Below are positions 19,540 to 29,080 of a DNA stretch of 64,000 bases, one piece after another. The stretch comes from Rariglobus hedericola (GTDB lineage Bacteria > Verrucomicrobiota > Verrucomicrobiia > Opitutales > Opitutaceae), in contig NZ_VMBG01000001.1 of NCBI RefSeq assembly GCF_007559335.1, positions 1,426,001 to 1,490,000 of the forward strand, given 5' to 3'. How positions within the stretch are numbered: the first letter of the stretch is position 1; every line of letters starts with the position of its first letter. The notes under the pieces were generated by a model that saw only the letters and a program-made list of their open reading frames with translations, was not told the origin of the DNA and ran no database searches. The position numbers were made by a program, and so were the translations under genes.

Positions 19540-21342
19540 ATGCTGCACGATCCCAAGGACGAACTGGCCGCCAAGCGCAGGTTGATCGCGCTTATCATCA
19601 CCGCCGTCATCCTCGTGGCGGCGGCGATCATTCTCTGGATTTATCGCGATGATCTGCGCTCCGCCTACCGTCGTTGGCGGCAGGACCGCAGCTTTGATCA
19701 GGCTCGCGCCTTCGCCGCAAACAACGACGCGGCCAGCACCGTATTCGCCCTCAAGGCCGCCCTCGAAGCCGACAGTGCAAATCCGGTTGCCTGGCGCACC
19801 GCCGCCGATTTTTTTGAACAGGCCGGCGACCGGCAGGCCATCAAGCTGCGCGAACAGGTGCTGGTCCTCGAGCCGGCGTCCGCCGTCAACCGCCTTGCCC
19901 TGATCAACACCGCGCTTCGCTTTCGCGAGTTCACCACGGCGCAGCAAGCCTTTGATGAAGCTTCGTCCGCAGATCGCGACACCCTCGATTATCGCAAGAC
20001 CGCCGCCTCCCTCGCCTATGCACTCGGGCGCCCCGCAGAGGCGGAAGCACTGCTCGCCGCGATCCTGAAGGATCACCCCGACGACCGGCGCATCCGTCTC
20101 GACCGGGCCGTGATCATGCTGCGTTACGCGCCGCCCGAGTTGGCCGCGACCGCCGAAACCGAACTGGAAACACTCATCGCATCCGACAATACCCGGGCCA
20201 GTGCCTTGCGCGAACTCGCCATCGCGTCCTTGCGCACCAACCGCCCGGCCCGCGCCCTCGCCTACGCCGACCAGCTCGCCGCGCTCACCGAGGCCACGTT
20301 CAACGATTTACTGCTGCGAGGCGCAGCATCCCTGGCCACCGGCGCAACTCTCGACGACGTGCTGCGCCCCCTTCAATCGCGTGTTCTTCAAAACCCCGCC
20401 GAGGCCATTCCGCTTTCCACCTGGCTGCTGGCCACGGGGCGTTCACGCGCAGTCCGCTCTTGGATAGAGACGCTACCCGAAGCCACCCGCAACCTGCCGC
20501 CCATTCGTGCCGCCGAAGTCGATTGCCTCAATGCCCTCGGCGAATGGCGCCAGGCCGCCGCGCTCATCGCTCTCGGAGCCTGGGGGCCGATCCCTGCCGA
20601 AGCCATGCAGCTGGCCGTCACCGCCCGCACCCTCCGCGAACGCGGACGCGCCAAGTTGCAGGAAAACGCCTGGAACGAAGCCGTCCGCCTCGCCTCCGGC
20701 AATCTCGCCAGCCTCCGCGTGCTTCACCGCCTCGCGTTAAGTTGGGGCTGGGAAGACGAGGCTCGCGGCGTGCTTCTGGCGGTGGCGCGCACACGCCCCA
20801 ACCAGACATGGGCGCATCGCGCGCTGGTCCGACATGCTTACCAGATCGGCGACACCGCCACCCTCAAGGAGGTTTATCGCCTTTGGCGCGAAGCCGAACC
20901 CAATAACCCGCTCGTCGAGGGCAACTGGACCATGCTCACCTTGCTCACCGAGCCCGGTTCGCGGCCCACGCTAGCCAAGACCACCGCCGCCAAGCTTTAC
21001 GCTTCTTCACCTGAAAATCCGTTCTACGCGACGACCCAAGCCTTCGCCTTGTGGCAACTCGAACGTCCCGCCGAGGCCGTGAAGATCATGGAGAAACTTC
21101 CGGCCGAAGAACGCGGCGCCCCCGCCCGCGCTTTTTATTACGCCCTGTTTCTCGCCAGTGCGAACCGGCCGGCCGAGGCACTTCGTTATCTCTCGCTGTC
21201 CGACCGCAAAAATCTCCTGCCGGAAGAACGCCGTCTGCTGATCAACGCTTACGAGAGAACCCAGGTCGTTTCTCCGCCGCCGAAAAGCGAGCCGGCAACC
21301 GTCGCCCCGCGTCCTTCGCCCGTTCCGATAAAGTCGCCTTAA
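19540..21342 (+). CDS. Membrane-anchored TPR-like protein, paralogue of the 16676-18256 protein
   Basis: 600 aa. A short basic cytoplasmic end (MLHDPKDELAAKRR) is followed by a transmembrane helix (15-33, LIALIITAVILVAAAIILW). A long extracytoplasmic array of degenerate TPR-like helices then runs to about 560, with a Pro-rich tail at the end (PRPSPVPIKSP). Similar in plan and in several motifs to the upstream paralogue, but with about 70 extra residues in the first half. It may form a scaffold in the periplasm. No catalytic motif is seen. hemH begins 58 bp downstream. Confidence 0.72.
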   Translation: MLHDPKDELAAKRRLIALIITAVILVAAAIILWIYRDDLRSAYRRWRQDRSFDQARAFAANNDAASTVFALKAALEADSANPVAWRTAADFFEQAGDRQAIKLREQVLVLEPASAVNRLALINTALRFREFTTAQQAFDEASSADRDTLDYRKTAASLAYALGRPAEAEALLAAILKDHPDDRRIRLDRAVIMLRYAPPELAATAETELETLIASDNTRASALRELAIASLRTNRPARALAYADQLAALTEATFNDLLLRGAASLATGATLDDVLRPLQSRVLQNPAEAIPLSTWLLATGRSRAVRSWIETLPEATRNLPPIRAAEVDCLNALGEWRQAAALIALGAWGPIPAEAMQLAVTARTLRERGRAKLQENAWNEAVRLASGNLASLRVLHRLALSWGWEDEARGVLLAVARTRPNQTWAHRALVRHAYQIGDTATLKEVYRLWREAEPNNPLVEGNWTMLTLLTEPGSRPTLAKTTAAKLYASSPENPFYATTQAFALWQLERPAEAVKIMEKLPAEERGAPARAFYYALFLASANRPAEALRYLSLSDRKNLLPEERRLLINAYERTQVVSPPPKSEPATVAPRPSPVPIKSP

Positions 21343-21400
21343 TTTTGCATCGTCGCCGTCGTTTGACTTTGGCTGAAAATCCGCGACCAATCTCGCTCTC

Positions 21401-22489
21401 ATGTCCAAGCGCGCCGTCCTCCTCGTCAATCTCGGGTCCCCCGACTCCACGTCCGTTCCCGACGTGCGTCGCTATTTGAACGAATTCCTCGGTGACGAAC
21501 GGGTGATCGACAAACCGCGCTCCAAGCTCCTGCGCACGATCCTCGTCAACGGCATCATCACCCCTTTCCGCTCCCCCAAATCCTCCAAGGCCTACCAGGA
21601 AATCTGGACCGCCGAGGGTTCGCCGCTCGTCGTCACCTCGCAAAAGGTCCGCGAAAAACTCGCCAACGAGCTGGGCGCCGAGGCTCCCGTGTATCTGGCA
21701 ATGCGATACGGCAACCCGTCCATCGCCTCGGTGCTCGCGAAGATTGTCGCAGACGGCGTGACCGACATCCTGCTCTTCCCCCAATACCCGCACTACGCCA
21801 TGTCGTCGTGGGAAACCGTTGTCGTAAAGGTCCAGGAGGAAGCCGCCCGCCTGGCCAAGCCTCTCAACGTCGAAACCGTCCAGCCGTTCTTCGAGGACGC
21901 CGACTACATCGAAGCGCTTTATCAAGTCAGCGCGCCTTACCTTTCCCTGCCCCACGACATGCTGCTCGTGAGCTACCACAGCATTCCCGAGCGCCACTTG
22001 CGCGAAGCCGATTCATCCCGCGCCCACTGCACGGTGATGAAGGATTGTTGCAGCACCTGCAGTCCCATTCACGGCACTTGCTACAAGGCCCAGGTTCTCA
22101 AAACCACCCAGGCTTTCGTCAAACGCGCCGGCATCTCCGCCGATAAACACACCGTGTCGTTCCAGTCGCGCCTCGCCGGCGAACCGTGGCTCACACCTTA
22201 CACCGATTACGAACTCGAGCGCCTTCCCAAGGAGGGCAAAAAACGGTTGCTCGTGATGACGCCCGCCTTCGTGGCCGACTGCTTGGAAACGCTCGAAGAA
22301 ATCGCCGGCGAAGGCAAAGAGGAGTTCCTGCACGCCGGTGGTGACTGGTTCCAACACATTCCATGTCTGAACGACCAGCCTCCTTACATCGATTTTCTGG
22401 CCGGTCGCGTGCGCGCCTGGCTCGGCGGCCGCAAGCCGGTGGAGATACAGGCAGGCCAGCGTGCGCAGACCCTCGCCGCGGCTGAATAA
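21401..22489 (+). CDS. hemH: Ferrochelatase
   Basis: Inserts Fe2+ into protoporphyrin (or coproporphyrin) IX as the last metal step of haem synthesis. 362 aa. The N-terminal MSKRAVLLVNLGSPDS, the active-site His H193 in SYHSIPERH and the catalytic Glu region TPAFVADCLETLEEI near 296 are all present. Residues about 209-228 form a Cys-rich insert (HCTVMKDCCSTC, then a further Cys after SPIHGT) with five Cys. Some bacterial ferrochelatases bind a 2Fe-2S cluster, usually through Cys at other positions, so a cluster or disulphides here is only a possibility. hemB lies 19 kb away. Confidence 0.95.
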   Translation: MSKRAVLLVNLGSPDSTSVPDVRRYLNEFLGDERVIDKPRSKLLRTILVNGIITPFRSPKSSKAYQEIWTAEGSPLVVTSQKVREKLANELGAEAPVYLAMRYGNPSIASVLAKIVADGVTDILLFPQYPHYAMSSWETVVVKVQEEAARLAKPLNVETVQPFFEDADYIEALYQVSAPYLSLPHDMLLVSYHSIPERHLREADSSRAHCTVMKDCCSTCSPIHGTCYKAQVLKTTQAFVKRAGISADKHTVSFQSRLAGEPWLTPYTDYELERLPKEGKKRLLVMTPAFVADCLETLEEIAGEGKEEFLHAGGDWFQHIPCLNDQPPYIDFLAGRVRAWLGGRKPVEIQAGQRAQTLAAAE

Positions 22490-22562
22490 GGTTGTCGCGC
22501 TGCGTCCCCACGCAAACAGTCGCGACATCCTTTTCGCCTCCGCCATTGCCTAAAGTCGCAGA

Positions 22563-25265
22563 GTGAATCCTTCCGCATCGAACTCACTTTTTCCTGATAC
22601 CGCGCTCCTGGTGCTCGACGCAACCGGCACGGTGCGCGCCGCCAACGATGCAGCCGGCCGCATCTGGCAAACGCCCTGCGAAGACCTGATCGGCCAGCTG
22701 GTCGTCACCTTGTTTGCATTCGAGGTTACCTCCAGCGAACCCGGCTGGCGTGAATCGCAATGGGAAGTCCTCGTGGCCACCGCGCTCGGACGTCCTTTAA
22801 AGCTCCAAGTCCAGCCGTTCGAACCCGTCTCCGCCTTCGATGTGCGCATCGAGCTTCAAGCCGCCCATGGCACCGACGCCGCCTACTTCGCACGTATCCA
22901 ACTCGTCACGACAGACGCGACCCCGTCCGCATCTGCCGCGGTGAGTGCGTCCGTTGGTTCGCCGGCCGCCAATGTCACCACCGCCGCCTCGTCCCCCGCG
23001 GTCGAGGGCACCACATTGCTCGCCACGCAGGGCCCGCTCGGTTTCTTCGATCTGGATCTCGCCACCGGCGTCATCACCCCGTCGCCCGCTTGGGAAAAAA
23101 TGCTCGGCTACGCCCCCGGCCAGGCCCCGCGCACCCATGAAAGTTGGGCCGCCTTGATTCATCCTGACGATACCGCGGCACTGCCCGATCGCGTCGCGAA
23201 ACCACCCGCCACCGGCAACCGCGATTTCTCCGCCGAATTCCGCCTTCGCCACCGCTTGGGCCACTACGTCTGGGTGCACTCCTCCGGCCTGCAATTATTC
23301 GGGCCCGACCGTTCCCTGCAACGCGTGCTCGGCGTCAATTTCGACATCACCGAGCGCAAGGAATCCGAAGAGCTCGGCGTCGCCAGTGAGGATCGTCTTG
23401 AACGTATCGCCGAGTCCGGCCCGCTCGCCTTGTTCGATCTCGATTTCACCAGTTCCGAACACTGGTTTTCCTCCGCACTGACCAGCCTCATCGGTGAAGA
23501 CGATGTTGAGCCCTCCGTCCACTCGCTGCTCAAAATCCTCCCCGAATCCGTCGCCGAGCAGGGCCTCGTCGCATGGCTTTCGTCCATCGATCCCGGCACG
23601 GCGTTTTTCACCAGCTCGCTCAGCCTTCGCTCCCCCGATGGACGCCAGATACCGGTGATCATCGGCACCCACCGCCAGTGGTCGCGCAAGCGCGAGTTGC
23701 TCCGCGCCGTCGGCTTCATCCTGCCGTTGCCACCCGGCACCGGCGGAGGTCTCGTCCCGCCCACACTGCTTCCCGGCCTGCTCGATACACTCAACGAAGC
23801 CGTGGTCGTCACCGATGCCCACGCGCAGGTGATTTACCTCAACGAAAAAGCCGCCAAGCTCACCGGCTGGACTCTCCCCGAGGCCCGTAATCTCAAGCTC
23901 ACCGAGGTCTTCAAGCTCGTCCGTCGCAACGATGGCTGCCCCGACGACACCGCCGTCGACCTCGTGCTCGCCGCAGAGGAACAGCCGCGTCTCTACGCCG
24001 AGCACTCGCTTGTATCCAATAACCACGACAAGCCCGCGCTACCCGTCATCTGGACCACGCGCCAGCTCCGGGCCGAGGACGACGGCTCCTCCGGCATCGT
24101 CGTCGTTTTCCGCGATCCGCAGGAGATGACCCTCACGCCCGAGGAAATTATCCGAGCCAACCGCTTCGATTCACTCGGTCAACTCGCCGGCGGTATCGCC
24201 CACGATTTCAACAACCTTCTCACCACCATCCTCGGTGGTATTTCCACCGCCAAGGACAACCGCGACTACACCAAGCTCGAGGACGCCGAAAGCGCGTGCA
24301 TGGCCGCCAAATCGCTCACGCGCCAGCTCCTCACGTTCGCCAAAGGCAGCGCCTCCGCCGTCCAGCAGGTCATCGACACCGGTGACATTCTTCAGGATGC
24401 CGTGCGCATCGCCGCCGCCGGCACCACCGCGGTCGTGACCGTGACGGCGCCCGAAACCGTCGCCCCGATCCAAGTGGATCGCGGACAGATCATCCAGGTT
24501 TTCCAAAATCTGATCATCAACGCGCTTCAAGCGATGCCCGACGTCAGCAAAGGCCGCGTGCAACTGCGCGCCACCAACGTCCGCCTCGCCGAAAATGACG
24601 TCCCGCCGCTGCCCGCCGGCAACTACGTGCAGATCGAGGTGCAGGACAACGGCAGCGGCATTCCGCCCGGTCACATCGAAAAAATCTTCGAACCGTTCTA
24701 CACCACCAAGAAAACCGGCACCGGTTTGGGCCTCGCCACCGTTCTCTCCATCGTCCGCCAGCATGGCGGCCAGATCGGCGTCGATTCCACCGTCGGCACC
24801 GGCACGACCTTTACGCTGTTCTTCCCCACGGCCGACCGTCCGGTCGAAGAAGAGGTCCGCACGGCACCCGCGCTGCGCTTCGGCACGGGCCGCATCTTGT
24901 TCCTCGATGACGACGTCAAGATCTGCGAGCTCACCGCCGGCATGCTCACGAGCCTCGACTACACGCACGACGTCGTGCGCACCGGCGAGGACGCGATCAC
25001 CTTCTACCGTCGCTACCTCAATGTCGGCCGCCCCTACGACGCCGTCATCCTCGACCTCAACGTCGTCGGCGGCATGGGCGGCGAGGAGTGTTTCAAACAG
25101 CTCCGCGATCTCCACCCCGAGGTGCGCGCCATCGTCAACAGCGGCTACGACAGCGAAGACATGGCCCGTCGTTATCTCGACATGGGCTTCGTCGGCTATC
25201 TCACCAAGCCCTACCGTGTCGGCGATCTCGGCCGCGTCCTGAAAGCCGCGTTAGGGAAGAGCTGA
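22563..25265 (+). CDS. Multi-PAS hybrid sensor histidine kinase with C-terminal receiver
   Basis: 900 aa from a GTG start (VNPSASNSLFPDTALLVLDA). Domains: PAS (about 10-105), an Ala/Ser-rich linker (118-148), PAS/PAC (150-265, ending NFDITERKE), a degenerate PAS-like region (280-390) and PAS (400-515). The kinase core has phospho-His H547 in GGIAHDFNNLL, the N box QVFQNLIINALQAM, and the G boxes DNGSGIPPGHIEKIFEPFYTTK and GTGLGLATVL. The receiver domain (778-900) has D831 in VILDLNVVGG. No transmembrane segment is seen, so the signal is probably intracellular. The layout resembles soluble CckA-type kinases. It is a single gene, convergent with ruvC. Confidence 0.9.
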   Translation: MNPSASNSLFPDTALLVLDATGTVRAANDAAGRIWQTPCEDLIGQLVVTLFAFEVTSSEPGWRESQWEVLVATALGRPLKLQVQPFEPVSAFDVRIELQAAHGTDAAYFARIQLVTTDATPSASAAVSASVGSPAANVTTAASSPAVEGTTLLATQGPLGFFDLDLATGVITPSPAWEKMLGYAPGQAPRTHESWAALIHPDDTAALPDRVAKPPATGNRDFSAEFRLRHRLGHYVWVHSSGLQLFGPDRSLQRVLGVNFDITERKESEELGVASEDRLERIAESGPLALFDLDFTSSEHWFSSALTSLIGEDDVEPSVHSLLKILPESVAEQGLVAWLSSIDPGTAFFTSSLSLRSPDGRQIPVIIGTHRQWSRKRELLRAVGFILPLPPGTGGGLVPPTLLPGLLDTLNEAVVVTDAHAQVIYLNEKAAKLTGWTLPEARNLKLTEVFKLVRRNDGCPDDTAVDLVLAAEEQPRLYAEHSLVSNNHDKPALPVIWTTRQLRAEDDGSSGIVVVFRDPQEMTLTPEEIIRANRFDSLGQLAGGIAHDFNNLLTTILGGISTAKDNRDYTKLEDAESACMAAKSLTRQLLTFAKGSASAVQQVIDTGDILQDAVRIAAAGTTAVVTVTAPETVAPIQVDRGQIIQVFQNLIINALQAMPDVSKGRVQLRATNVRLAENDVPPLPAGNYVQIEVQDNGSGIPPGHIEKIFEPFYTTKKTGTGLGLATVLSIVRQHGGQIGVDSTVGTGTTFTLFFPTADRPVEEEVRTAPALRFGTGRILFLDDDVKICELTAGMLTSLDYTHDVVRTGEDAITFYRRYLNVGRPYDAVILDLNVVGGMGGEECFKQLRDLHPEVRAIVNSGYDSEDMARRYLDMGFVGYLTKPYRVGDLGRVLKAALGKS

Positions 25266-25275
25266 GCAACCCCGC

Positions 25276-25896
25276 TCACTCCCGCCAGGTGAACGCGTGA
25301 CACAGCGCCACGCCCGCCGCGTCCGCCTCGTCGCTGGCCAGCACTGCTCCGTGACCGAGCATCGACATCACCGTGCGCGCCATCTGCTCTTTGCTCGCGC
25401 GGCCCGCGCCGGTCACCGCCTGCTTCACGCGCAACGGAGCGTATTCAAAAATATCCAGCCCCGCCAGCGCCGCCGCCGAGATCGCCGCACCGCGCGCTGC
25501 GCCGAGAATTTGCGCCGTCTGGAAATTCTGCACGTAGATCGTCTGTTCCAACGCCACATGCTTCACTTGAAAATCGTTTAGAAACGTCGCCACCGCCCGG
25601 TGAATTTCGCCGAGAGCATACGACATCGGCCGGCTCGCCGGAATCTTCAGCGTGCGGCAGCGCAACAACACCGGCTGCTTCGTCGGAGAAAACTCGATCA
25701 ACGCCAGACCCGTTCCGCGCAACGACGGATCGATGCCCAGCACCGCTCCGGAAAATGGCGCGCGTTGCAACGAAAACACCGCCTGCGTCCCCACGGATGC
25801 TCCCGTCACACGCGAGGGGCCGCCGGCCTTCGGCGCAGGCACCGCCCCGCCCGCCAGTTTCGCCGCCCACATCTGCCTCACGTTCATGCGCGCCAT
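25276..25896 (-). CDS. ruvC: Holliday junction resolvase RuvC
   Basis: Cleaves Holliday junctions during homologous recombination. 206 aa from the ATG at 25896. A basic N-terminal extension of about 50 residues (MARMNVRQMWAAKLAGGAVP) precedes the usual start of the fold. Acidic catalytic residues are visible in LGIDPSLRGTG, ALEQTIYVQN and ASDEADAAGVALCH. It is the last gene of recF, TSUP, ruvC: the TSUP stop is 2 bp upstream. ruvA and ruvB are not here. An internal start is possible, but coupling favours 25896. Confidence 0.92.
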   Translation of the reverse strand: MARMNVRQMWAAKLAGGAVPAPKAGGPSRVTGASVGTQAVFSLQRAPFSGAVLGIDPSLRGTGLALIEFSPTKQPVLLRCRTLKIPASRPMSYALGEIHRAVATFLNDFQVKHVALEQTIYVQNFQTAQILGAARGAAISAAALAGLDIFEYAPLRVKQAVTGAGRASKEQMARTVMSMLGHGAVLASDEADAAGVALCHAFTWRE

Positions 25897-25898
25897 GT

Positions 25899-26636
25899 TT
25901 AGAACAAGAGTCTTATGCCCGCCACCGCGCTCAGGCCAAGCGCCAGATTTTCAAAGAGCTTCTGATTGATCTTCGGCAGCAGTTTCCGCCCCATCATCGC
26001 CCCGAGGAACACCGCCGGCGCCAGCATCAGGTTGAAGCCAAAACTGTCCGTGGTGATCAGTCCGAGGTTCACCATGAACGGAACCTTGAAGCAGTTGAGC
26101 AGCAGGAAAAATACCGCGCCCGTGCCCACGTATTCCATCTTCGGCAGTCGCATCGCCAGCAGATAAATTGCCATCAGCGGACCCGCCGCATTCGCGATCA
26201 GCGTGGTGAATCCCGCCAGCACGCCGATGGTCGGCGCGAACCAGGCACCATGCTCCGCCAACTCGCCTGGCTTCGCGCGCCAGCGCCGCCACAACTGCAC
26301 GGTCACCATCACGAGAATGATCACGCCGATCAGCACACGCGCCTGCCGGTCGTCGATACGCCCCATCGCAAAATACCCGAGCACCACGCCCGCCGCCGTC
26401 CATGGCATCAGCCGGAAAACATGCGCCCACTTCGCGTGCGCTCGATACGACCACACCGCGACCACGTCACCGAAGATCAGCAGCGGCAGCACGAAGCCGC
26501 TCGATTGTTTCGCCGGAATGACGTTCGCAAACATCACGACGAACAGCATGCCGAGTCCTGCGATGCCGGTCTTCGACACGCCCACCAGCACCGCCCCGAC
26601 AATCGCCAGCACCAGTTGCCACGGTTCAAGATTCAT
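25899..26636 (-). CDS. TSUP-family (TauE/SafE) membrane transporter
   Basis: 245 aa from the ATG at 26636 ([20 protein letters not shown]), which overlaps the recF stop as ATGA. Seven to eight hydrophobic segments; the two family repeats begin [15 protein letters not shown] and [20 protein letters not shown], typical of TauE/SafE-type exporters of sulfite or small organosulfur anions. The substrate cannot be told. It is translationally coupled between two recombination genes, an odd place for a transporter. Confidence 0.88.
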   Translation of the reverse strand: MNLEPWQLVLAIVGAVLVGVSKTGIAGLGMLFVVMFANVIPAKQSSGFVLPLLIFGDVVAVWSYRAHAKWAHVFRLMPWTAAGVVLGYFAMGRIDDRQARVLIGVIILVMVTVQLWRRWRAKPGELAEHGAWFAPTIGVLAGFTTLIANAAGPLMAIYLLAMRLPKMEYVGTGAVFFLLLNCFKVPFMVNLGLITTDSFGFNLMLAPAVFLGAMMGRKLLPKINQKLFENLALGLSAVAGIRLLF

Positions 26637-27715
26637 AAAGTAGTCTCCTTCGCAAATGCGCCGGCCGCCACGCGAAATACTTCCCATGAGCCCAGCTCGG
26701 CGTCCGGCAGGCTCGTGCCCGTTGCGATCACCTGACGCGACTCACCCAACGTCGCCCAAAACCGTTTCCGCCGCTCCGGATCGAGTTCGCCCAGCACGTC
26801 GTCCGCCAGCAGCAACGGCTCCACGCCCATGCGCGCGCGGAAAAAACTCACCTGCGCCAGCTGCAACGACAGAACCAAGCTGCGTTGCTGCCCTTCCGAT
26901 CCATAGTCCTTCGCCGTGCGGCCGTTCAGCGTGAACAACAAATCATCACGGTGCGGCCCCGCCAGCGTCGTGCGAAACTGCGCGTCACGCGCCCGCCCGC
27001 GTTCGAACACGCCGAGCCACGCGTGCGCGTTCTCCGCCGTGATATCCGGCGCCAGCCGCAGCCCCGCCTGCTCCGCGTCGTCCGCGATCTGCGCATACGC
27101 CGTCGCCACATGCGCCGCCAGCTCCGCGACACCTGCCTCGCGCTTCACCTGCAACTCCGCCGCGGCCGTCGCCAGCGGTTTTTCAAACGCACCCAACTCC
27201 CCACCGCCCGCGCCGCGTTTGAGCAACGCATTCCGCTCCGCCAGCGCCTTGTGATAAGTCTGCAGCGCGCGCAAATAAGCCGTGTCCATCGCCGCCAGCG
27301 TGAAGTCCAGCCACCGCCGACGCAGTCCCGGCGCGCCGCGCACGAGTTGCTGGTCTTGCGAAGAAAATACCACGGTGGGAAACCGGCCGAGATAGTCCCC
27401 AAGTCGTGTCACTTTTTCGCCATCGCACCACACTTCTTTTCCGCCCGGACGCAGCTTGATCACCAGCTTGGTCACCCCGAATTTTTCGTGCTCAAACTCA
27501 CAGGCCAGTGCCGCTTCCGTCTGCCCTTGCGCGATCAGCACCCGCGTGTCCGCCGTGCGAAACGAGCGCAACGCACTCACGAAACCGGCCGCCTCCAGCA
27601 AATTGGTTTTCCCCTGCCCATTATCGCCGACAAAAAACTGCTGCCGTCCCTCGAATGCCAGTTCGGCAAGGGGGATATTGCGAAAGTGCTGCAACGTGAT
27701 CCGGCGAAGACGCAT
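26633..27715 (-). CDS. recF: DNA replication/repair protein RecF
   Basis: SMC-like ATPase that binds gapped DNA and helps RecOR load RecA. 360 aa. Walker A GDNGQGKT (30-37), signature [12 protein letters not shown] (about 283) and Walker [17 protein letters not shown] are in the right order, with the opening strand [19 protein letters not shown] typical of RecF. It is not next to dnaA/dnaN here. It is divergent from the efflux operon, and first in a three-gene unit with TSUP and ruvC. Confidence 0.95.
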   Translation of the reverse strand: MRLRRITLQHFRNIPLAELAFEGRQQFFVGDNGQGKTNLLEAAGFVSALRSFRTADTRVLIAQGQTEAALACEFEHEKFGVTKLVIKLRPGGKEVWCDGEKVTRLGDYLGRFPTVVFSSQDQQLVRGAPGLRRRWLDFTLAAMDTAYLRALQTYHKALAERNALLKRGAGGGELGAFEKPLATAAAELQVKREAGVAELAAHVATAYAQIADDAEQAGLRLAPDITAENAHAWLGVFERGRARDAQFRTTLAGPHRDDLLFTLNGRTAKDYGSEGQQRSLVLSLQLAQVSFFRARMGVEPLLLADDVLGELDPERRKRFWATLGESRQVIATGTSLPDAELGSWEVFRVAAGAFAKETTL

Positions 27716-27872
27716 GAAAGACGCGCATTAGGCCGACATCACCCCGCGACCGGAATCAAATTCATAAGATAAATGATCCGTCCATCGCCTCGGTCGTTTT
27801 TTTTACTACAAATCTCCCCAAGCGGTTGCCATCGATCACTTCCTGATTCCAGTCCCAGCTTAATTTTTCCAC

Positions 27873-29030
27873 ATGTCGCTGAAACACGTCCTTCTGCCCG
27901 CCGCCTTTGCCTCCATTCTTGTGCTCGCGGGGTGTTCCAAAAAAACCGCCGCCGCTCCGGCCGCGCCCGCCGAGGTCGGCGTGATTTCCGTAGCTCCGTC
28001 GGCCATCACCCTCACCCGTGAACTGCCCGGCCGCACCTCCGCCTTTCTCGTCGCCGAAGTGCGCGCCCGCGTCAGCGGCATCGTGCTCCAGCGTCACTTC
28101 ACCGAGGGCGGCGACGTGAAGGAGGGCCAGCTTCTCTACACGATCGATCCGGCTCCTTATCAGGCAGCCCTTGACAGCGCCAAGGCCAACCTCGCCCGAG
28201 CCGATGCCAACGCCGCCGTGATCCGCCTCCAGGCTGATCGCTCCAAAAAGCTCATCGATGCCCGCGCCATCAGCCAGCAGGAATACGATGACGTTGCCGC
28301 CTCCCACCTCGCCGCCGAGGCCGACGTCGCCGCCGCCAAAGCCGCCGTGCAGACCGCCGACATCAACATCGGCTACACGCGCGTCGCCGCCCCCGTCTCC
28401 GGTCGCATCGGACTCTCGCAGGTCACCCAGGGCGCCTATGTGCAGCAAGGCACCGCAACCTTGCTCGCCACCATCCAGCAGCTCGACCCGCTTTACGTCG
28501 ACCTCACCCAATCCAGCACCGATGTGCTCCGCCTCCGCCGCGACCTCGCCGCCGGCAAACTCCAGCGCGCCGGCGAAAGCGCCGCCAAGGCCGAACTGCT
28601 TCTCGATGACAACAGCGTCTACTCCCAGAACGGCACCCTCCAGTTCTCCGATGTGACCGTCAACGCCTCGACCAACTCGATCACCCTCCGCGCGATTTTC
28701 CCCAATCCGAAAAACGAACTCCTCCCCGGCATGTTCGTCCGCGCGCGTCTCCAGGAAGGCACCACCCCCGACGCGATTCTCGTTCCGCAGCTCGCCATCA
28801 CCCGTAATTCCAAGGGCGAGGCCACCGCGCTGGTCGTCGGCGCCGAAAACAAGGTCGAGCTGCGCGTCCTCCGCACCGATCGCGCCGTGGGCAACCAATG
28901 GCTCATCGCCGACGGACTCAAAGCGGGCGATCAGGTCATCGTGCAAAACCTTCAGCGCATCCGTCCCGGCGCCGTCGTGAAACCGGTTCCCGCCACCAAC
29001 GTCCCGGCCTCCACCGTCGCCGCCCGCTGA
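27873..29030 (+). CDS. RND efflux periplasmic adaptor lipoprotein (AcrA/MexA type)
   Basis: 385 aa with a lipobox (SILVLAGC, lipidated C21). The mature part shows the adaptor layout: a beta-barrel/lipoyl start with [19 protein letters not shown], a helical hairpin (about 95-170), the lipoyl return [15 protein letters not shown] and a membrane-proximal domain. It links an inner-membrane RND pump to an outer-membrane channel. The pump gene follows after 50 bp; no tolC-type gene is present. The divergent spacer to recF holds any promoter, but no regulator gene lies nearby. Confidence 0.93.
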   Translation: MSLKHVLLPAAFASILVLAGCSKKTAAAPAAPAEVGVISVAPSAITLTRELPGRTSAFLVAEVRARVSGIVLQRHFTEGGDVKEGQLLYTIDPAPYQAALDSAKANLARADANAAVIRLQADRSKKLIDARAISQQEYDDVAASHLAAEADVAAAKAAVQTADINIGYTRVAAPVSGRIGLSQVTQGAYVQQGTATLLATIQQLDPLYVDLTQSSTDVLRLRRDLAAGKLQRAGESAAKAELLLDDNSVYSQNGTLQFSDVTVNASTNSITLRAIFPNPKNELLPGMFVRARLQEGTTPDAILVPQLAITRNSKGEATALVVGAENKVELRVLRTDRAVGNQWLIADGLKAGDQVIVQNLQRIRPGAVVKPVPATNVPASTVAAR

Positions 29031-29080
29031 GCGAACGCCGCTCCGTCCGTCCTCAGTCCTCCGTAATCCGTCCTCCGCTC

